A DNA stretch of 64,000 bases from Flavobacteriales bacterium UBA6049. Lineage in GTDB: Bacteria > Bacteroidota > Bacteroidia > Flavobacteriales_G > Salibacteraceae. The stretch spans positions 23,858 to 87,857 of the forward strand of contig DIYR01000044.1 of assembly GCA_002429085.1 (NCBI GenBank). Direction: 5' to 3'. A model generated the notes under the pieces. It did no database searches, was not told the DNA's origin, and saw only the letters and a program-made list of their open reading frames with translations. A program made the translations under genes and the position numbers. Numbering within the stretch: position 1 is the stretch's first letter; each line of letters begins with the position of its first letter. Positions 52,762 through 61,405 of this stretch are shown here, piece by piece.

Positions 52762-54478
52762 ACTCACATTATTATTGCTCTGTACAGCATGGATTTTTAC
52801 TGGGTGTAACCCTTCTAAGAAGGCGCAATCATCCAGTGAAACTCATTCGGCTAATTTTCACAGAGCAACCTTCGACACTTATTACTTAGAGGGGCTTAAA
52901 CAAAAAACGCTTGGTAACGATGGAGATGCTAGGCTTTTGTTTGAAAGAGCCTTAGTGTTGGCTCCAGATCATCCAGCGGTTCTTTACGAACTAGCTCAAC
53001 TTCTTGAGCGGAATAGAGATGTAGATGGTGCTTTAATCAGGATGGAGAAAGTAATTGAACAAGAACCCAATAACATTTGGTATCTCGGTTACACTGCTTC
53101 GCTGTATGACCGCACTGGTCAATATGCAAACGCTGCAAACTTGTATGGTCAATTAACTACCATGCAGCCCAACCAGCCAGAGGCCTATTATGAACAAGCC
53201 AGCATGTTACTCTACCAAAACAAATTAGCAGATGCTGTTGTGGTATACGATTCTATTGAAGCAAAGTTTGGGTTCAACCCTGAGGTAAGTACACAAAAAG
53301 TCAAGATTTACCAGCAGATTAAAAATACCGAAAAGGCCAAAACTGAGATTGAAAAACTCATTGAGTTCAATCCTGACGAGGTAGCTTTCTATGGAATGTT
53401 GGCAAAAATTTACCAGCAAGAAGGTAATACTAAAGGAGCCATTGAGGTATATGAAACACTACTTGAAAAAAGTCCAGACGATCCGTACATTCAATTGAGT
53501 TTGTATGAGTTCTATTTACAAACAGGAGAAGTTATTAGGGCTGAGGAGTCGCTATTCCAAGCATTTAAAAACCCAAAACTCGATATTGATAGTGAAATTG
53601 GGATTTTGATTAACTATTACCGACAAACAGAAACCGACCGAAGTGAAATGCCAAAGGTTTATGCACTGTTAGATGCAGTAGTAGAGGCTCATCCAGATGA
53701 TCCTAAGGGATTCGCGATGTACGGTGATTTCTTATACCGAGACAAACGACTAGAAGAGGCAAGGGAAAAATTTTACCAATCTATCAAACTAGATAATTCT
53801 AGGTATTTGGTTTGGAGCCAATTGCTCTTTATCAATAGTGAGTTACAAGATGTAGACGCGATGTTAGTTGATAGTGAAGAGGCTATGGAACTTTTTCCAA
53901 ATCAACCAGTGGTTTATCTATTTAATGGCTTAGCTCATTTGCAGAAAGAAGAATTCAAAGAAGCAGCTTTCTCTCTAGAACAAGGTCAAGGTTTGGTAGT
54001 AGATAACCCTGCAATGCAAGGTCAATTCTTTTCTAACTTAGGTGATACCTACTATAAGTTAGAGAAGTACCAACAAGCTTGGATGAACTACGATAGGGCG
54101 TTAAAAGTCAATCCACAAAACGATTACGTACTCAACAACTATGCATACTTCTTGAGCGTACAAGAAGAAAATTTAGATCAAGCTCAGCAAATGAGTTTTG
54201 AAGTAGTACAGCGCAACCCTACTAACGCAACCTATTTAGATACATACGCTTGGGTACTATTTCAGCAAGGTGACTACACAAATGCTGTTATGTACCTAGA
54301 AAAGGCATTAGAAAACGGAGGTAGTTCAAGTGGCGAGATTCTGGAGCATTTAGGTGATGCTTATGCTAAAATGGGCAATACAGAACAAGCTTTGAATTAT
54401 TGGAAGCAAGCTCTCGAAAAAGGAGGTGCCTCTAATAAAATTGAACAGAAAATAGAACAACAGCAATACATCAAGTAG
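52736..54478 (+). CDS. TPR-repeat lipoprotein
   Basis: A tetratricopeptide-repeat lipoprotein of about 580 residues. From a TTG start at 52736 the N-terminus is a lipoprotein signal (MAITVKTYKLTLLLLCTAWIFTGC, lipobox IFTGC). About twelve TPR units follow (for example DARLLFERALVLAPDHPAVLYELAQLLERN, TKGAIEVYETLLEKSPDD, QQAWMNYDRALKVNPQN, TYAWVLFQQGDYTNAVMYLEKAL). There is no ATG in this region; the TTG at 52703 is another option but would put residues before the signal. The protein should be anchored in the outer or inner membrane facing the periplasm and act as an assembly scaffold. It overlaps the nucleotidyltransferase and is 14 bases from the DUF4292 gene, so it is one operon. Confidence 0.87.
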   Translation: MAITVKTYKLTLLLLCTAWIFTGCNPSKKAQSSSETHSANFHRATFDTYYLEGLKQKTLGNDGDARLLFERALVLAPDHPAVLYELAQLLERNRDVDGALIRMEKVIEQEPNNIWYLGYTASLYDRTGQYANAANLYGQLTTMQPNQPEAYYEQASMLLYQNKLADAVVVYDSIEAKFGFNPEVSTQKVKIYQQIKNTEKAKTEIEKLIEFNPDEVAFYGMLAKIYQQEGNTKGAIEVYETLLEKSPDDPYIQLSLYEFYLQTGEVIRAEESLFQAFKNPKLDIDSEIGILINYYRQTETDRSEMPKVYALLDAVVEAHPDDPKGFAMYGDFLYRDKRLEEAREKFYQSIKLDNSRYLVWSQLLFINSELQDVDAMLVDSEEAMELFPNQPVVYLFNGLAHLQKEEFKEAAFSLEQGQGLVVDNPAMQGQFFSNLGDTYYKLEKYQQAWMNYDRALKVNPQNDYVLNNYAYFLSVQEENLDQAQQMSFEVVQRNPTNATYLDTYAWVLFQQGDYTNAVMYLEKALENGGSSSGEILEHLGDAYAKMGNTEQALNYWKQALEKGGASNKIEQKIEQQQYIK

Positions 54479-54492
54479 ACCTAATTTTTGCA

Positions 54493-55305
54493 ATGAGACG
54501 GTTTCTTCAGATACTACTTTTAGCATCTACCATGGCATCTCTTGTTGGATGTAAAACGGCTCAACGAATCGGAAATAGAGTTAAGCCAGATAAGTTTAAG
54601 AAAACAGACCACTTGTTGGCTGGTATGAAGGAAAAAGAATTCAAACCTTCAACCGTAAGCTATAAAGTAAGTGGTAAAATGACGGATGGAGATAAATCTA
54701 ATTCCTTCAAACTTAACATCCGAATGAGACCAGATAGTGTAATCTGGATTTCTGTTACGGCTTATAGCTATGAAGCAGCTCGTTTACTAGCAACTCCGGA
54801 TAGCCTGTTTATGATTAATCGAGCAGAGAAAAAATACTTCAAAGGTGATTACGACTTTATTAACCAACGATTGAATGTAGATATCGATTTTCAATCACTT
54901 CAAGCCATACTATTAGCCAATAGTATTGGTCTTGAAGAAATGGATAAAGTAAAAAGATCTCCGGATAAAGACTACTACCTACTTAGCTCATACCGCAAGG
55001 CCAAGCTGAAAAAAATGCAGAAAAAAGAGGATAAGTTTGATGAGCTTGTTTTCAGTAACTGGGTAGACCCTGAAACATACCGCATTGCAAAGTTGGCCAT
55101 ATTAGATTTGCGTTTCAACCAAACAGCTAAAGTTACTTACTCAGAGTTTTCAGAAGAAGGTGGTTACATTGTTCCCCACGGGATGTTAGTAGAAATAGCT
55201 GGCAAAAAAATGATTACCATTGACAACGAGATTTACCGTTACGAAGTAAATGAGGAACTTAGTTTCCCATTCAAGATTAGCAGCAAGTATGAGCGCATGG
55301 ATTAA
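54493..55305 (+). CDS. DUF4292 lipoprotein
   Basis: A 270-residue lipoprotein of the DUF4292 family of Bacteroidota, with a LolA/LolB-like beta fold. The lipobox is SLVGC (MRRFLQILLLASTMASLVGC). Typical family segments are STVSYKVSGKMTDGDKS, RMRPDSVIWISVTAYSYEAARLL, DSLFMINRAEKKYFKGD and a C-terminal YRYEVNEELSFPFKISSKYERMD. It should be in the periplasm facing outer membrane biogenesis. Its 3' end overlaps the EnvC-like gene by 17 bases. It belongs to an envelope operon with the TPR lipoprotein upstream. Confidence 0.9.
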   Translation: MRRFLQILLLASTMASLVGCKTAQRIGNRVKPDKFKKTDHLLAGMKEKEFKPSTVSYKVSGKMTDGDKSNSFKLNIRMRPDSVIWISVTAYSYEAARLLATPDSLFMINRAEKKYFKGDYDFINQRLNVDIDFQSLQAILLANSIGLEEMDKVKRSPDKDYYLLSSYRKAKLKKMQKKEDKFDELVFSNWVDPETYRIAKLAILDLRFNQTAKVTYSEFSEEGGYIVPHGMLVEIAGKKMITIDNEIYRYEVNEELSFPFKISSKYERMD

Positions 55306-56506
55306 ATACCTTTTTCTTCTGAGTGTACTGTTCTACACTGCTCAAGATGTCATTGGCCAAAACAAGCGCAAAGAACTGGAGCAAAAAAAAGCCACTCTTT
55401 CGAAAGACATTGAGTACAAAAACAAGCTGTTGAAAGAAACTGCTCGTAACAAAAAGAAGAGCCTTAACCAGCTGGTCATTCTTAAAAAGAAGATTGGAGA
55501 ACGAGAAGAATTAATCATCACCTTACAATCTGAAGTTGGTTTACTCGAAGAAGAAATAGAAGAGAACAAGTCTACCATCGTTATCATGCAGCAAGACATT
55601 GAAAACGTAAAAGACGAGTATGCCGAGCTCATTCAGTTTGCATATCAAAACCGCAGTAATTATGACAAGGTGATGTACGTTTTCGCGGCAGAAGATTTTA
55701 ACCAAGCATATAAGCGTTTAAAATATATTCAAGAATACGCTGATTACCGCAAACGTCAAGCCGAAACCATTCAACGTCTAGAAAAACAACTGCGAGCCAA
55801 AAACGACTCTTTAGAAGTTCACAAAGTAGAAAAGGCAGCGTTACTTAATGATTTAAGTAGCGAGAAAAATACGCTAGCCAATGAACGTGCTGAACAAAAC
55901 AAAGTGTACAGCGAACTTCAGTCTCGAGAGAAAGAGTTAAAACGCGAAATCAAGAAGTACGAAAAAGAACAGCGTGCCTTACAGAAAGCAATTGAGCGCA
56001 TCATTGCAGAAGAACTTCGCAAAGCAAGAGAAGCTTCTGGTTCTAAAGGAGCTGAGTGGGCGCTAACCCCAGAGGCTAAAGCCTTGGCAGCCAATTTTAC
56101 TAGCAACAAAGGCAAGTTACCTTGGCCAGTATCAAAAGGTGTTATTACCCAGAAATATGGAGTAAGAGCCCATCCAGTATTAACTCATCTTAAGATAAGA
56201 AACAACGGAGTTACCATTAGTACAGAGCAAGGAGCTCAAGCCAGAGCGGTGTTTGATGGAGAAGTTTCTATGGTAACTGTTATACCCGGTGCGGGTAAAG
56301 CTGTTATTGTTCGACACGGAGACTACTTCACCGTTTACGGTAATTTAAGTGATGTTTTTGTATCAAGCGGTGATAAAATCACAACAAAACAGGTGCTTGG
56401 TACCGTTATAACTGATAGCGATAAAACTGAAATTCAGTTTGAAATTAGAAAGGGCCAGAACGCAGAGACGCTAGATCCTAGCTATTGGCTCTACAACGGA
56501 CAATAA
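55289..56506 (+). CDS. Murein hydrolase activator EnvC-like, M23 domain
   Basis: A 405-residue periplasmic protein. It has a signal peptide (MSAWIKYLFLLSVLFYTAQDVIGQ), a long coiled-coil (about residues 25-270, KRKELEQKKATLSKDIEYKNK ... EKEQRALQKAIERII), and a C-terminal M23/LytM-type domain from about residue 290 (LPWPVSKGVITQKYGVRAHPVLTHLKIRNNGV, VIVRHGDYFTVYGNLSDVFV). The zinc-binding His and Asp of active M23 peptidases are largely missing, as in EnvC proteins that activate amidases rather than cut. So it is likely an amidase activator in cell division. ATG 55289 starts the signal peptide; an upstream ATG at 55250 would add 13 unusual residues and overlap DUF4292 more. Confidence 0.88.
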   Translation: MSAWIKYLFLLSVLFYTAQDVIGQNKRKELEQKKATLSKDIEYKNKLLKETARNKKKSLNQLVILKKKIGEREELIITLQSEVGLLEEEIEENKSTIVIMQQDIENVKDEYAELIQFAYQNRSNYDKVMYVFAAEDFNQAYKRLKYIQEYADYRKRQAETIQRLEKQLRAKNDSLEVHKVEKAALLNDLSSEKNTLANERAEQNKVYSELQSREKELKREIKKYEKEQRALQKAIERIIAEELRKAREASGSKGAEWALTPEAKALAANFTSNKGKLPWPVSKGVITQKYGVRAHPVLTHLKIRNNGVTISTEQGAQARAVFDGEVSMVTVIPGAGKAVIVRHGDYFTVYGNLSDVFVSSGDKITTKQVLGTVITDSDKTEIQFEIRKGQNAETLDPSYWLYNGQ

Positions 56507-56509
56507 TGT

Positions 56510-56538
56510 ATTGACCACCGTCTAAATTGCTACATTTG
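56510..56538 (+). promoter_or_regulatory. Candidate promoter for tatA
   Basis: ATTG (56510-56513), 17-base spacer, TACATTTG (56531-56538), matching the Bacteroidota -33/-7 pattern. It lies 19 bases ahead of the tatA start. Confidence 0.5.
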
Positions 56539-56557
56539 TGGCCTTAAAACAGAGACT

Positions 56558-56740
56558 ATGTTTGCATCATTACTTTGGACATTAGGAGCGCCAGAAATCA
56601 TCGTAATCTTAGTGATTTTATTGCTCCTCTTTGGTGGTCGTAAAATCCCTGAATTGATGAAGGGACTTGGAAAAGGTATCAAAGAGTTTAAAGATGCCTC
56701 TAAAGAAGAAGAGGCTACAGAAAAGAAAACTGAAGAATAA
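56558..56740 (+). CDS. tatA: Sec-independent translocase protein TatA
   Basis: A 60-residue TatA: short periplasmic N-terminus, one helix ([16 protein letters not shown]), then the amphipathic [20 protein letters not shown] and an acidic tail ([11 protein letters not shown]). The FGGRKIPEL motif is characteristic. It forms the pore/oligomer of the twin-arginine export system. TatB, if present, is elsewhere, and TatC is not in the window. It has its own candidate promoter and precedes gatA by 18 bases, so the two may be co-transcribed. Confidence 0.93.
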   Translation: MFASLLWTLGAPEIIVILVILLLLFGGRKIPELMKGLGKGIKEFKDASKEEEATEKKTEE

Positions 56741-56758
56741 AAAAGCCAATAGAGCAAC

Positions 56759-58183
56759 GTGGTAAAAAACTATCAAACGCTAGCAGAAATTCAGGCAGAT
56801 TTGCATGCAGGAAACACTTCATGCGAAGCCCTAGTAAAAGGTTACCTTCAAGAAATTGAAAACCGTTCATCGTTGAATGCGTTCATCGAAACTTTTGATC
56901 AAGAAGCACTTGAAAAAGCAAAAGATATTGATCAACGTTTGAAAGGTGGTAACACTGGTAAGCTAGCCGGAATGGTAATAGGCTTAAAAGACAACATAGT
57001 CTACAAAGGTCATCAGGTTACTGCGTCTTCTAAAATTTTAGAAGGGTTCGAATCGTTGTTTAGTGCAACAGTAGTTGAACGATTGTTGGCAGAAGATGCT
57101 ATCATCATCGGGCGATTAAGTTGTGATGAGTTTGCCATGGGCTCTAGTAACGAGCACAGCGTTTATGGGGCAGTTAAAAATCCTCATGATGAAAATAGAG
57201 TGCCAGGTGGCTCTAGCGGTGGATCGGCAGTAGCTGTTGCAGCTAATCTATGCCACGCAACTTTAGGTTCAGATACAGGTGGTTCTATTCGTCAACCAGC
57301 TTCATTTTGTGGAGTAGTAGGTATGAAACCAACTTATGGCCGTGTTTCTCGCTGGGGGTTGATTGCTTATGGATCTTCATTAGATCAAATTGGACCATTT
57401 ACAAAGTCGGTAGATGATTCAGCATTACTACTTGAAGTAATTGCTGGAGCTGATGAACATGATAGTACTGTATCACATCAACCAGTAGACACATATAGCA
57501 ACACTTCGGCTTCAACTGTAAAAAAGAAGATTGCTTATATTAAAGAAGCAATAGAACATCCTGGTCTTTCAGCAGATGTAAAACAAAACATCAAAGACTG
57601 TATTGAAGCACTCAAAGCAGATGGGCACACTGTTGAACCGATCGATTTTCCTTATTTAGATCAAGTTGTTCCAACATATTACATCATCAGTAATGCTGAA
57701 GCTTCCTCTAACCTTTCTCGTTTCGATGGAATTAGATTCGGATATCGCAGCAATGAAACTACTGATATTGAATCGGCCTTTGTTCGGAGCAGAAGCGAAG
57801 GATTTGGTGACGAAGTAAAACGTAGAATCATGCTTGGAACTTTTGTTTTAAGTGCTGGTTATTACGATGCTTACTACACCAAAGCACAACAAGTAAGAAG
57901 ATTACTTACAAATTGGACAACAGACATATTCAGTTCATTTGATTTCATTTTAACACCAACTTCTCCTCACGGAGCATTTGAATTTGGTGCTAAATCAGAC
58001 GATCCTGTTGCTATGTACTTAGAAGATATCTTTACAGTACACGCTAATTTGGCTGGAATTCCAGGAATATCTCTTCCTAGTGGAACCAACTCAGAAGGTA
58101 TGCCTTTAGGAATTCAACTAATGGCAAATAGATTCGAGGAAGATCAATTACTTGCCTTCGCTCGTTACATGGAAAACATGTAA
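56759..58183 (+). CDS. gatA: Asp-tRNA(Asn)/Glu-tRNA(Gln) amidotransferase subunit A
   Basis: The amidase subunit of the GatCAB transamidation complex, which makes Gln-tRNA(Gln) or Asn-tRNA(Asn) from mischarged tRNAs. The amidase signature is clear: Lys77 in GLKDNIVYKG, Ser152 in GGSSGGSAVAV and Ser176 in SDTGGSIRQP form the Lys-cisSer-Ser triad. The 474-residue length is typical. Start is GTG at 56759. gatB and gatC are not beside it, so the complex is encoded at scattered loci. It is 18 bases after tatA. Confidence 0.95.
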   Translation: MVKNYQTLAEIQADLHAGNTSCEALVKGYLQEIENRSSLNAFIETFDQEALEKAKDIDQRLKGGNTGKLAGMVIGLKDNIVYKGHQVTASSKILEGFESLFSATVVERLLAEDAIIIGRLSCDEFAMGSSNEHSVYGAVKNPHDENRVPGGSSGGSAVAVAANLCHATLGSDTGGSIRQPASFCGVVGMKPTYGRVSRWGLIAYGSSLDQIGPFTKSVDDSALLLEVIAGADEHDSTVSHQPVDTYSNTSASTVKKKIAYIKEAIEHPGLSADVKQNIKDCIEALKADGHTVEPIDFPYLDQVVPTYYIISNAEASSNLSRFDGIRFGYRSNETTDIESAFVRSRSEGFGDEVKRRIMLGTFVLSAGYYDAYYTKAQQVRRLLTNWTTDIFSSFDFILTPTSPHGAFEFGAKSDDPVAMYLEDIFTVHANLAGIPGISLPSGTNSEGMPLGIQLMANRFEEDQLLAFARYMENM

Positions 58184-58208
58184 TACTCGTTTCCACAAGT
58201 TTGCGTTA

Positions 58209-58236
58209 GTAACAAATACCGTTTTGGTAACAAATA
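58209..58236 (+). repeat. Direct repeat GTAACAAATA in the gap before the transglycosylase
   Basis: GTAACAAATA occurs at 58209-58218 and 58227-58236, 18 bases apart, with a partial third copy (GTAACAA) at 58261-58267. These sit in the 96-base gap ahead of the transglycosylase gene. They may be a regulator site, but could be chance in AT-rich DNA. Confidence 0.35.
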
Positions 58237-58279
58237 AGCGGTACAATAGCTCATTTTTGAGTAACAAGCCTTTTGATAG

Positions 58280-59767
58280 ATGGATAGGATGATTAGATGG
58301 ATAGCGGCTTCTTGCTTGCTTTTGGGTACTTTTTCTGCTTGGGCAACTCCAAACGATACCACGCAAAAAACAATTGACACTACTTGGGTATGGAATGATA
58401 GCCCTCAAGCTTATATGCTAGATAGTTTGGCACGTTCACCATATTTCACATGGTATGAAGAGCTTTTAGATTCAAATAGGATTGATTCTTCACTAATAGA
58501 TTCTATTCCATCGTTTGATGACGAATACTATGAAACTATTCTAGATAGTTTGGATGCACAAACTCCGTTTAACCTCGTATATAACGATCGTGTAAAAGCA
58601 TTCATCAAGTTGTATGCAGTAAAACGAAGAAGTCAAACCAGTAATTTATTGGGTCTTCAAGCATATTACTTTCCAATGATTGAAGAAGTCCTCGATCAAT
58701 ATGAGATGCCCTATGAATTAAAATATTTAGCGGTAATAGAATCTGCTTTAAATCCAAAAGCTCGATCAAAAGCTGGAGCTGTAGGCATGTGGCAGTTTAT
58801 GTATACTACAGGTAAAATGTATAACCTGCATATGAATTCATACATGGACGAACGTATGGATCCTATTAAGTCTACACACGCTGCTTGTCGTTACTTGAGT
58901 TACCTATACAAAATCTACGATAAATGGGATTTAGCTCTTGCGGCATACAATTGTGGCCCGGGAAATGTAAACAGAGCGATGCGTAGGTCAGGATCTCGAG
59001 ATGGCAATTACTGGGATTTATACCCATATCTTCCGAGAGAGACTAGAGGTTATGTACCAGCTTTCATTGCTGTTAACTATGTCATGAATAATGCTGAGGC
59101 GCACAATATCTATCCAACCCAACCAAGAATTACATTTTTCGAAACAGATACCATTCACCTAAAACAACCCATGAAATTAAGCTACTTAGCAAATGAATTA
59201 GGTATTCCTCAAGATGAGCTGCAATATTTGAATCCTTCATACCGAAACGATTTCATACCGGCTTATAGTAACAAGACTTCCATTTTAAGACTTCCTCAAG
59301 AATACGCAGGGGTATTTGTACAGCATGAGAATAAGATTTATGCTGATGTAAATGACACCAAAGAGAACGAAGGGAAGAAACTAAAATCCTTTCAAGAAGA
59401 CAGAATTGTATACCGAGTTAGAAGTGGAGATTACCTTGGTAAAATTGCCAATCGCTATCACGTATCTGTGTCTAGCCTGAAAAGATGGAATGGTTTACGA
59501 AGTAACAATATTCGAGTAGGACAACGACTGATTATTTATCCGAAGGGTAGTACATACACCGCACAAAAATCGACTCCCAAAAAAGAGGTAAAAACCGAAG
59601 TAAAAGGAAATTACGAGTATTATCAAATTCAAAATGGTGATACATTATGGGACATTGCTAAAGCAAAAGGTGTAAGTGTTTCTGAACTTCAACGATTAAA
59701 TCGAAATTTAAATTCCAGAAACTTAAAACCTGGCATGAAAATTATTGTTGGTACCAGTGCCGGATAA
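58280..59767 (+). CDS. Membrane-bound lytic transglycosylase with two LysM domains (MltD-like)
   Basis: A 495-residue periplasmic cell-wall enzyme. N-terminal signal/anchor (IRWIAASCLLLGTFSAWA), then a family-specific region and an SLT/goose-lysozyme-like domain with the catalytic glutamate in AVIESALNPKARSKAGAVGMW and the YNCGPGNVNRA segment that matches the lytic-transglycosylase signature, then two LysM domains (YRVRSGDYLGKIANRYHVS and YQIQNGDTLWDIAKAKGVS), which bind peptidoglycan. It cuts the glycan strand. There is no lipobox, unlike proteobacterial MltD. ATG at 58280. It is 13 bases upstream of the DUF4837 lipoprotein gene and probably co-transcribed with it. Confidence 0.92.
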   Translation: MDRMIRWIAASCLLLGTFSAWATPNDTTQKTIDTTWVWNDSPQAYMLDSLARSPYFTWYEELLDSNRIDSSLIDSIPSFDDEYYETILDSLDAQTPFNLVYNDRVKAFIKLYAVKRRSQTSNLLGLQAYYFPMIEEVLDQYEMPYELKYLAVIESALNPKARSKAGAVGMWQFMYTTGKMYNLHMNSYMDERMDPIKSTHAACRYLSYLYKIYDKWDLALAAYNCGPGNVNRAMRRSGSRDGNYWDLYPYLPRETRGYVPAFIAVNYVMNNAEAHNIYPTQPRITFFETDTIHLKQPMKLSYLANELGIPQDELQYLNPSYRNDFIPAYSNKTSILRLPQEYAGVFVQHENKIYADVNDTKENEGKKLKSFQEDRIVYRVRSGDYLGKIANRYHVSVSSLKRWNGLRSNNIRVGQRLIIYPKGSTYTAQKSTPKKEVKTEVKGNYEYYQIQNGDTLWDIAKAKGVSVSELQRLNRNLNSRNLKPGMKIIVGTSAG

Positions 59768-59780
59768 TAACTGAAACAAC

Positions 59781-60800
59781 ATGCGATATCTTCTTTCTCT
59801 TGCATTCGTCCTTACCCTATTTGTAACGTCTTGTACTGACGATTCACCAAATACATTACCAGCCTACAGCGGTAGACCTGGTGAAATCATAGTTGTGAGC
59901 ACTAAGTCTCAATGGGAAGGCATAATTGGAGATAGCATTAAGTCTGTATTTTACGAAGCACAATATGGTTTACCCCAAGATGAACCATACTTCAATTTAA
60001 TACAGACTACGGCAGGAGATTTCGAAAGAGTATTCAAAACATTTAGAAACGTTTTCGTAGTAGATATCGATCCCAATCGCATGTCTAAAGGTGAGCTTGA
60101 TATCAAGCGAAGTGTTTACGCAAGAGGTCAATTGGTAGCTACCATTCATGCAAGTGATGCTAATGAGTTTGCCCAGATTCTGGATAAGAATCACAATCAA
60201 CTAATTAACTTTTTCAATAACAAAGAATTAGACCGACTATATCGCAGGAACAAACGCATGGGTGATGCGAAAGTGAAAGAGCAACTGTTTACCGACTATC
60301 ATCTTTCTATCACACCAATGCCAGAAGCTTATATAGCCAGCAGCGATACCAATGTTGCTTGGATTAGGTTGGAACGTAAAAAGGCATTAGGAGGATTCGA
60401 TCACCAAATAAGTCAAGGGTTACTTATTTATTACGAGCCTTACCTAAGTAAAAGCCAATTGTTAGATAGTGTTCAGGTAGAAACCATGAAGAAATACTTG
60501 AAAAAGTATGTCCCTGGACCTTCTGAAAATTCGTACATGAGTATTGATACTCGATTTATTACGCCTCAATCAGATGAGTTAAATTTTAACAATCACTATG
60601 CAAAAGAATTCCGAGGGTTATGGCGTATGGAAAACTACTTGATGGGTGGACCAATGATTGCATTAACTGTACTGGACGAAGATCGTGATAGAATTGTAAC
60701 CGCCATAGGATATGTATATGCTCCTCAATTCGATAAGAGAGAGTTTCTACGAGAGGTAGATGCCATGGTAAAATCACTTTCATTTGAGACAAAAAAATAG
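59781..60800 (+). CDS. DUF4837 family lipoprotein
   Basis: A 339-residue lipoprotein of the DUF4837 family of Bacteroidota. Signal MRYLLSLAFVLTLFVTSC has a lipobox (FVTSC), then a soluble domain with segments typical of the family, including GRPGEIIVVSTKSQWEG, FRNVFVVDIDPNRMSKG and the C-terminal KEFRGLWRMENYLMGGP. No known activity. It follows the transglycosylase by 13 bases on the same strand, so a role in cell wall or envelope maintenance is plausible but unproven. ATG at 59781. Confidence 0.88.
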   Translation: MRYLLSLAFVLTLFVTSCTDDSPNTLPAYSGRPGEIIVVSTKSQWEGIIGDSIKSVFYEAQYGLPQDEPYFNLIQTTAGDFERVFKTFRNVFVVDIDPNRMSKGELDIKRSVYARGQLVATIHASDANEFAQILDKNHNQLINFFNNKELDRLYRRNKRMGDAKVKEQLFTDYHLSITPMPEAYIASSDTNVAWIRLERKKALGGFDHQISQGLLIYYEPYLSKSQLLDSVQVETMKKYLKKYVPGPSENSYMSIDTRFITPQSDELNFNNHYAKEFRGLWRMENYLMGGPMIALTVLDEDRDRIVTAIGYVYAPQFDKREFLREVDAMVKSLSFETKK

Positions 60801-60822
60801 CCCGCATTATAAATGCGAGCTA
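60798..60822 (-). terminator. Hairpin terminator between DUF4837 and dps
   Basis: TAGCCCGCATT (60798-60808) pairs with AATGCGAGCTA (60812-60822), one mismatch. On the minus strand it ends with a run of seven Ts, so it serves dps; the gene on the plus strand may also use it. Confidence 0.7.
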
Positions 60823-60843
60823 CACTTTATTCTTTTCTGGACT

Positions 60844-61308
60844 TTATTTCCTTAACCAAGATCCTACCATCCAGTTAGTTTTCTCTAACTCACTAATCAT
60901 TGGTGACAACATATCTTGAGAACCATCGTCATCTTGCTCTGAAGCTATCTTTACAGCATCACGCATTATAGACAATAAGGTATTGTGCATATTCCAAACA
61001 TGTTCCATAATTTGTTTACCATCTTGCAAGTTTTTCACCACTTCGATAGAAGATATTTCTATGTAGTCATTAAAGGTATGTAAAGGAGTACCTCCTAGGG
61101 TTAAAATGCGCTCAGCCACTTCATCAATCTTATCTGCAGCGACTGTATAAAACTCTTCAAACTTTACGTGCAACTCAAAGAAATTTTCACCCTTTACATT
61201 CCAATGAAAACCTCGCATGTTTTGGTAATAGATTTGGTAGTTCGCCAGTAAAACATTCAACCGATTGTATACTTCAACTGGACTTTTATCTAATTCTATA
61301 TAGCTCAT
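60844..61308 (-). CDS. dps: DNA-protection during starvation protein Dps
   Basis: A ferritin-like Dps subunit from ATG 61308 (MSYIELDKSPVEVYN, 154 residues) that forms 12-mers storing iron and protecting DNA from peroxide. The ferroxidase site lies at the subunit interface, with the His in RGFHWNVKG and the Asp/Glu in DKIDEVAERI. A longer in-frame reading from a TTG at 61332 lacks support. It is read divergently from oxyR with 97 bases between, and a well-formed -33/-7 promoter faces it. Peroxide control by OxyR is the likely regulation. Confidence 0.93.
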   Translation of the reverse strand: MSYIELDKSPVEVYNRLNVLLANYQIYYQNMRGFHWNVKGENFFELHVKFEEFYTVAADKIDEVAERILTLGGTPLHTFNDYIEISSIEVVKNLQDGKQIMEHVWNMHNTLLSIMRDAVKIASEQDDDGSQDMLSPMISELEKTNWMVGSWLRK

Positions 61309-61329
61309 ATTCAATAGTTTTTGTTGACA

Positions 61330-61361
61330 CAAATATATAAAACCCCAAAGTATTAGACAAT
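61330..61361 (-). promoter_or_regulatory. Candidate dps promoter
   Basis: On the minus strand ATTG (61361-61358), 20-base spacer, TATATTTG (61337-61330), matching the Bacteroidota -33/-7 pattern, 21 bases before the dps ATG. It lies in the dps/oxyR intergenic region, where OxyR is likely to bind. Confidence 0.55.
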
Positions 61362-61405
61362 TTAATACATGTTATTGGAGGATTAGAAATATTTATATTT
61401 GCTTA

